From assembly GCA_029866965.1 (NCBI GenBank), contig CP123444.1, positions 1,095,501 through 1,159,500 on the forward strand: a DNA stretch of 64,000 bases, given 5' to 3'. The translations under genes and the position numbers were made by a program. The notes beneath the pieces are model-generated. The model did not search any database. It was given only the letters and a program-made list of their open reading frames with translations, and was not told the origin of the DNA. Positions 59,481 through 64,000 of the stretch are shown one piece after another. Origin of the DNA: Flavobacteriaceae bacterium YJPT1-3 (GTDB taxonomy: Bacteria > Bacteroidota > Bacteroidia > Flavobacteriales > Flavobacteriaceae). Positions within the stretch are counted from its first letter, which is position 1, and each line of letters opens with the position of its first letter.

Positions 59481-60305
59481 ATGAAACACCTATGCTACAT
59501 AGTTATTTTTCTCTTTAGTGGAGTGGTTATTGCTCAGGATAAGGAGTTAAAGCAGGTACAAGAGGATGCTAAATCTTTGGTTGTAGAAGGAAATGATTTG
59601 GCGGAAGCCGAAGCTTTTGTCGATGCTGAAGCGGTGTACCGCAAAGCGATCGCCTATGACCCGGAGAGTGTTCCCGCCAAATACAATATGGGTAGTTTGT
59701 ATTATAAGAATCAAAAGTTTGAAGAAAGCACCCAGCGTTTGATCCAAGCCGCTGAAGTTGCTCAAACCAAGGAAGAAAAGCATGAAGCTTTCCACAATCT
59801 GGGTAATGCGTTTTTTAAGCAGAAGGACTTTAAACAGGCAGTGGAAGCCTATAAAAATGCACTGCGTAATAATCCAACAGACGAAGAAACTCGTTATAAT
59901 TTAGCGTTGGCCAAGCAGGAAGAAGAGCAGGATGGCGGTGGTGGAGATGATCAGAATGAGGATCAGAATCAAGATCAGAACGACAATCAGGACGGAGACG
60001 GAGATCAACAGGAAAGTGATGACGGTGAGGAGCAGGAGACGGATGATGAAGGAGAGGAAAAAGAAGATCCTAATCAAGAGGGAGAAGATGAGAAAGATCA
60101 GGGCAAACCTGATGAACAAAAGCATAAAGATGGGGGTAAGGAAGAGCAGAAACAGCAGCCTCCACCACCACAACCCGGTCAGTTGTCTCCTCAGCAGGTG
60201 AAAAATCTTCTAGAGGCCATCAACAATCAAGAAGAACAGACTCAAGAAAAAGTAAATGCTCAAAAAGTAAAAGGAGCACAGGTTAAAACAGAAAAAGACT
60301 GGTAG
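59481..60305 (+). CDS. batC: BatC, TPR protein
   Basis: A 274-residue protein with a signal peptide (MKHLCYIVIFLFSGVVIAQ), two or three TPRs (KYNMGSLYYKNQKFEESTQRL, HNLGNAFFKQKDFKQAVEAYKNAL) and then a long acidic low-complexity region (about 150-225) with DQNEDQNQDQN-type repeats. It ends with a Gln-rich helix. It supplies a TPR scaffold to the Bat complex, according to family knowledge. Confidence 0.9.
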   Translation: MKHLCYIVIFLFSGVVIAQDKELKQVQEDAKSLVVEGNDLAEAEAFVDAEAVYRKAIAYDPESVPAKYNMGSLYYKNQKFEESTQRLIQAAEVAQTKEEKHEAFHNLGNAFFKQKDFKQAVEAYKNALRNNPTDEETRYNLALAKQEEEQDGGGGDDQNEDQNQDQNDNQDGDGDQQESDDGEEQETDDEGEEKEDPNQEGEDEKDQGKPDEQKHKDGGKEEQKQQPPPPQPGQLSPQQVKNLLEAINNQEEQTQEKVNAQKVKGAQVKTEKDW

Positions 60306-60335
60306 AATACCTATAAAATTGAAAGGTTAAACAAG

Positions 60336-62114
60336 ATGAACACCATGAGTTTTAAATATTACGTCTTAGCTGCTTTTTTGTGGATTGCAGGTAGCGTTGC
60401 GGCTCAGGTAGAGTTTACCGCCCAAGTGAGTAAAAGTAGTTTAGGCATCAATGAACGACTTCGGGTTGATTTTCAAATGAATCAAAACGGCGATAATTTC
60501 AGACCCCCTAATTTTGAAGGCTTTGATGTTGTAGGCGGACCTAATCAGAGTATCAGTAACAGCTACATCAACGGCAAGCGATCGTTCAGTAAGACCTTTT
60601 CTTATTTTTTGGCGCCCAAGCAACGCGGCACCCTCACCATTGGTCAGGCGGAGATTCAGATTGATGGTGAAATCTATAAAACGACTCCGGTACAGGTGAC
60701 CGTAACGGGAGCCGTAGATCAACCTAGAGATCCCAACGATCCGGCGGTGATCGCTGCCGATAACATTCATCTGGTTGCAGAAGTTTCCAAGACAAATCCA
60801 TACCTTAATGAAGCGCTTACTGTGGTCTATAAGCTCTATGTGGCTCCGGACACCGGAGTCAGCAATTGGCGCGAACTCGACAGTCCGAAATACGCTGATT
60901 TTTGGAGCCAGACTATCGATCAGGGTCAGCAACAAAAAGTAATGAATGGCACTTATCAGGGGCGGGAATATCGCTATGTGGTGCTGCGCAAGACCGTTCT
61001 GTATCCGCAGAAGTCCGGAAAACTTGAGATTGAACCGCTCGCTTTAGATGTTACGGTTGAGGTGCCTACGAATCGCCGGGATATTTTCGGTACCCGTTTC
61101 ACGAAAACAGAACATCTGACGGTAGCGGCAAACAAGCGCACTATTAATGTAAAGCCATTGCCAACAGCTGGAAGACCGGAGAATTTTTCGGGAGCGGTAG
61201 GTTCCTTCGATTTTGAGGTCAAGACGGACAAGAAAAGTTTGGCGTCTACAGAAGCGTTTAATCTGGAGGTTAAAGTGTCCGGAAACGGGAATCTGAAATT
61301 ATTTGAATTGCCCAATTTTAACCTGCCCAGTTCGCTGGAAGTTTATGAGCCGGAACATACCGAGCGTGTTCGAACTAATCTCAGCGGCATGACCGGGGTT
61401 ATTGAAGATCGATATACGGTAGTTCCACAATTCAAAGGGAGCTATCCCATTCCGGCCTTGTCATTCGCTTACTTTGATCTAAAGACCGAATCTTACAAAA
61501 CCCTTTCTTCTGAAGAAATTGTCATCGAAGTCCTGAGCGGTCCGGAGGAGAATAGCACAGCGGTTGCATCCACACCGGGGGGTACTGCAAAGCAGAAAGT
61601 GACCGGAGGGAATCAATTGCTGTACATCAAATCAAGCGCTGATTTTGAGCCTATAGATGAAGCACCATTCTTTAAGACCACCTTGTACTGGGCACTCTTA
61701 GGAGCCCCGCTCTTGCTTATTCCGCTGGCCTTACTCATCGGGAAACGCCGCAAAGCCTATTTGGACGATACACACGGTCTACGCATACGCCGTGCCGATA
61801 AATTAGCTCGAAAATACTTGAGTGATGCCAAGCGCAATATGGGTGATCAGAAGGCCTTCTATATCGCCATGGAAAAAGCCCTGCACAACTACCTGAAAGC
61901 GAAGCTGAATATTCAGACCAGTGAAATGAGTAAAGAAAGGATCAGCCGACTCCTGCAGGAGCGCGACGTCAAAGATTCTGATTCTATCGAGTTTATCAGT
62001 TTACTGGAGAGTTGTGAGTTTGCACGCTACACGCCAACCAATCAAGTAGGTATGCAGCAGGACTACGACAAGGCTGTTCGCGTAGTGTCTAATCTGGATA
62101 AGCAATTGCGATGA
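60336..62114 (+). CDS. batD: BatD, oxygen tolerance protein
   Basis: A 592-residue protein with a signal peptide (ending GSVAAQ), three or four Ig-like beta domains, one TM segment (LYWALLGAPLLLIPLALLIG, about 450-470) and a cytoplasmic helical tail. This is the typical BatD layout. The stop overlaps the batE start (CGATGA), so the genes are coupled. Confidence 0.92.
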   Translation: MNTMSFKYYVLAAFLWIAGSVAAQVEFTAQVSKSSLGINERLRVDFQMNQNGDNFRPPNFEGFDVVGGPNQSISNSYINGKRSFSKTFSYFLAPKQRGTLTIGQAEIQIDGEIYKTTPVQVTVTGAVDQPRDPNDPAVIAADNIHLVAEVSKTNPYLNEALTVVYKLYVAPDTGVSNWRELDSPKYADFWSQTIDQGQQQKVMNGTYQGREYRYVVLRKTVLYPQKSGKLEIEPLALDVTVEVPTNRRDIFGTRFTKTEHLTVAANKRTINVKPLPTAGRPENFSGAVGSFDFEVKTDKKSLASTEAFNLEVKVSGNGNLKLFELPNFNLPSSLEVYEPEHTERVRTNLSGMTGVIEDRYTVVPQFKGSYPIPALSFAYFDLKTESYKTLSSEEIVIEVLSGPEENSTAVASTPGGTAKQKVTGGNQLLYIKSSADFEPIDEAPFFKTTLYWALLGAPLLLIPLALLIGKRRKAYLDDTHGLRIRRADKLARKYLSDAKRNMGDQKAFYIAMEKALHNYLKAKLNIQTSEMSKERISRLLQERDVKDSDSIEFISLLESCEFARYTPTNQVGMQQDYDKAVRVVSNLDKQLR

Positions 62115-62869
62115 AAAAGAGAGTAGTACTATTCTGCTTCGTTATGCTGGGTTGCCTAATCGTTGAGGCTCAAGATTACGAAACCTATTTCGAACAAGGG
62201 AATTAACAGTATGCTGCCCAGGAGTATACAGAGGCGATTAAAAGTTATCAAGCGGCTTTAGAGACTGGTTACGAGGCTTCAGCCTTGTACTACAATCTGG
62301 GCAATGCCCATTACAAATTGAACAATGTAGCTCCCAGCATCTACTATTTCGAAAAAGCCCTGCAATTAGCCCCTGGCGACGAAGAGATTCAAAATAATTT
62401 GAAATACGCTGAAAACCTAAGGGTCGATGTGGTGGAGCAGCTCCCGGAAAATGCAGTAAAAAAATTCGTCAATCGCATGGTGTCGATTTTCTCTACAAAA
62501 GGTTGGGCGGTTACAACCATTCTATTCGTATCGCTCTTTACCTTGTTTTTTCTGCTGTATTATTTTGCGCTGAGTACTCAGAAAAAACGGTTATACTTTA
62601 CCGCTTTCTGTGTGTGCGCACTGGTGGCTATTCTAGCTTTTGGTTTTTCGAATTACGCTTTCGCGAAAGCAAAATCGGACCGACCAGCTATCATTTACGC
62701 TCAGGAAGTCGCGGTGAAGGCAGCACCGCAGCTAAGCAGCGAAAATGCATTTACGCTCCACGCCGGAACCAAGGTTCAGGTACTGGAATCGATTAAAAAT
62801 TGGAAACGAATTCGTTTGGCCGATGGCAAGCTCGGTTGGATCCCGGAAACTGAGTTAAAAGAATTATAG
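62111..62869 (+). CDS. batE: BatE, TPR plus SH3 protein, interrupted by an in-frame stop
   Basis: The reading frame starts MKKRVVLFCFVMLGCLIVEAQ (signal peptide) and meets TAA at codon 32 (62204-62206), in FEQGN*QYAAQEYTEA, where family logic expects glutamine (CAA). After it the same frame stays open to 62869 with TPRs (SALYYNLGNAHYKLNNVAPSIYYFEKALQL), two TM segments and an SH3-like end (VAVKAAPQLSSENAFTLHAGTKVQVLE). A single C-to-T change explains it. It is a real nonsense mutation, a sequencing error or a readthrough. The internal TTG at 62285 could start a shorter form. An exact palindrome copy at 62657 encodes FAKAK. Confidence 0.85.
62657..62670. repeat. HIP-like palindrome, copy in batE
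   Basis: Exact GCTTTCGCGAAAGC, read as A-F-A-K-A in the loop after the second TM segment. Confidence 0.85.
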
Positions 62870-62892
62870 CGAAACACTTGCTGCCTAAGTTC

Positions 62893-63426
62893 TTAGATCT
62901 GCTGTTCTTCTGTAGGCGCCACATCATAGAGGTCAGTGTCTCGAGCAGTTTTGAGGATGGCCGGAAGAAAGGCCGGAGCGATAGAGGCTACAGGTCTGTA
63001 TAAGATGGAGTTTTCTTTGTCCTCCTGGTCGATCAATTGAAGACGCTCTCCTGCGGCTCCCAGAAACATAATGATCACACTGAGTATAAACGCTGTTTTC
63101 AGCAATCCGAAGCCGGCTCCCAATAACTTATTGATGAGTCCCAGCGCCGCAAAATTGGCCATTTTGGTCAATAGTTTACCGGCTAAGGAAACCACGACGA
63201 CAATAAGTATAAACGTAATGGCGAAAGCGGCCAGATTTATGGTTTGCTCACTCCAATCGGTGCGTTCCACTAAATAATCAGCAGCGAAATACGAGAAATG
63301 GATGGCGCCATAAATACCGGCCAAAAGTCCAATCAAGGAGGCTGCCTCTACAAAGAATCCCTTGCGAAAGCCCTGAAAAAGGCCAAGTAGCAGTAGAATG
63401 CCCAACACGATATCCAATGTGCTCAT
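62893..63426 (-). CDS. CvpA family membrane protein
   Basis: A 177-residue protein with four TM segments: VLGILLLLGLFQGFRKGFFVEAASLIGLLAGIYGAIHF, then INLAAFAITFILIVVVVSLAGKLL and LGLINKLLGAGFGLLKTAFILSVIIMFLG. The GxxxGFxxGFxxE-like start and GxINxxxGxxxG motif define the CvpA family (named for colicin V production; the true role is membrane-related and unclear). It is convergent with batE. Confidence 0.9.
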   Translation of the reverse strand: MSTLDIVLGILLLLGLFQGFRKGFFVEAASLIGLLAGIYGAIHFSYFAADYLVERTDWSEQTINLAAFAITFILIVVVVSLAGKLLTKMANFAALGLINKLLGAGFGLLKTAFILSVIIMFLGAAGERLQLIDQEDKENSILYRPVASIAPAFLPAILKTARDTDLYDVAPTEEQQI

Positions 63427-63535
63427 GGCTTAAAACTACTCAATTTTTTATGGATTAAATTTTTTTTTCAAGGAGAGGGTAGGAAAAAATAAAGTTGAGT
63501 TGTTCTATAGATGTAGGAACCAATCAACTAGCATT

Positions 63536-63688
63536 ATGAGTAAGAAAGAATACTTAGACATCAAGATTCAGAAATATCTTGAAATGCAAAAAGAGTACTA
63601 TCATTATGCATTAAGCGCTGACCATGCACGTGTTTCAGCTCCCGTAATTGGATTTAGAGCAAAAACCAACCCCGTCAAAATTGTGTAA
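63536..63688 (+). CDS. 50-residue hypothetical protein
   Basis: A small ORF from ATG 63536: MSKKEYLDIKIQKYLEMQKE then YYHYALSADHARVSAPVIGF and a short tail. The first half is a charged helix. A strong terminator follows 32 bases after the stop, supporting a real gene. No function can be assigned. Confidence 0.55.
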   Translation: MSKKEYLDIKIQKYLEMQKEYYHYALSADHARVSAPVIGFRAKTNPVKIV

Positions 63689-63720
63689 AGCAATTACAGA
63701 AAGAAAACTTCAATGACAGA

Positions 63721-63746
63721 AACGTTACCTTTGTAACGTTTTTTTT
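63721..63746 (+). terminator. intrinsic terminator abutting the next start codon
   Basis: Stem AACGTTAC / GTAACGTT with loop CTTT and a run of T that runs straight into the ATG of the following gene. Confidence 0.85.
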
Positions 63747-64000
63747 ATGGCTAGAGATGAACTTTTAAAAGAACGATGGATGCTGGTGGTGGAGAAGCTT
63801 TCTGCACGCTTTGCGGATGGCGAGCCCCTAGACCTGGATGCCATTATCTACTTGATCGGACTTCAGGAGTACGGGCGCTTTGACCGTCGCTTCCGCAAAG
63901 ATGATAAGCTTGATCTCATGCACATTGCCATTTGTCGATTACTGGAGCCTTTTGGGTACTACGAGTTTGATTACCAGGATGAGCAGGGCTGGCCGCATTA
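63747..64000 (+). CDS. conserved hypothetical protein (3' truncated by window edge)
   Basis: The ORF MARDELLKERWMLVVEKLSA runs to the end of the window with acidic and aromatic stretches (DLDAIIYLIGLQEYGRFDRRF, EPFGYYEFDYQDEQGWPH). At least 84 codons are visible. If transcription ends in the hairpin directly upstream, its own promoter would have to overlap that hairpin. An internal ATG at 63780 (MLVVEKL) is an alternative start. I do not recognise the family. Confidence 0.65.
   Translation, partial: MARDELLKERWMLVVEKLSARFADGEPLDLDAIIYLIGLQEYGRFDRRFRKDDKLDLMHIAICRLLEPFGYYEFDYQDEQGWPH

Noticed and set aside
59901-60173. Minus-strand ORF rich in Leu/Ile opposite batC, possible membrane protein
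   Set aside because: It is the complement of the Asp/Glu/Gln-rich coding repeat (GAT/GAG/CAG read backwards gives hydrophobic codons), and batC is clearly real on the plus strand.

Overview
The window is chromosomal DNA from a member of the Flavobacteriaceae (Bacteroidota), probably marine. The evidence is a gliding/T9SS adhesin with its PorP/SprF partner, promoters with the Bacteroidota -33/-7 pattern (TTTG-N19-TAnnTTTG), a complete Bat operon, an IPExxxVDY gene beside pyruvate kinase, lipoproteins with acidic residues after the lipid cysteine, and almost no Shine-Dalgarno sequences. Nearly all of it is core genome. I see no prophage, transposase, CRISPR array or recognised defence island.

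Layout. 1-3.4 kb: 3' part of a SprB-repeat adhesin and a PorP/SprF gene. 3.5-11 kb: Fe-S type uracil-DNA glycosylase, AhpD-like protein, recJ, a frameshifted lpxH, queD, MATE exporter, GNAT and a universal stress protein. 11 kb: tRNA-Ala(GGC) with a copied 3' tail. 11.5-14.9 kb: TPR/HTH regulator, a frameshifted fatty acid hydroxylase and a lipoprotein. 14.9-23.5 kb: AddB- and AddA-like genes separated by ompA and kbl. 23.7-25.8 kb: superoxide dismutase and a YfcC-family transporter. 26-27.7 kb: two related non-coding repeat arrays, each capped by the same long hairpin, flanking a lipoprotein gene. 27.7-38 kb: purF, pfkB, RNase H and purN on the minus strand, then acpP-fabF-rnc, a histidine kinase, IPExxxVDY and pyk on the plus strand. 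38-47 kb: dinB, small oxidoreductase, CYTH and YCII genes, cutC, an asparaginase, a CAP protein, 3-hydroxyanthranilate dioxygenase and an ALDH7-type dehydrogenase. 47-53.6 kb: a zinc-ribbon/SPFH-GYF pair, a phosphatase, an AlbA_2 protein, an SDR and an aldo/keto reductase. 53.7-62.9 kb: moxR-DUF58-batD-like-batA-B-C-D-E. The end holds a CvpA-family gene and two small conserved hypotheticals.

The most unusual signals are: (1) a 14-bp palindrome, GCTTTCGCGAAAGC, in nine exact and at least six near-exact copies, mostly inside genes and read in all three frames; (2) the twin repeat arrays at 26.0-26.3 and 27.06-27.53 kb with near-identical 53-bp capping hairpins; (3) a duplicated tRNA-Ala tail plus terminator; (4) three genes broken by one change each (lpxH, the hydroxylase and batE), which are either sequencing errors or real recoding or pseudogenes; (5) terminator hairpins lying directly against downstream start codons. 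I see no obvious new protein system; the repeat arrays and the palindrome are the best candidates for something undescribed.
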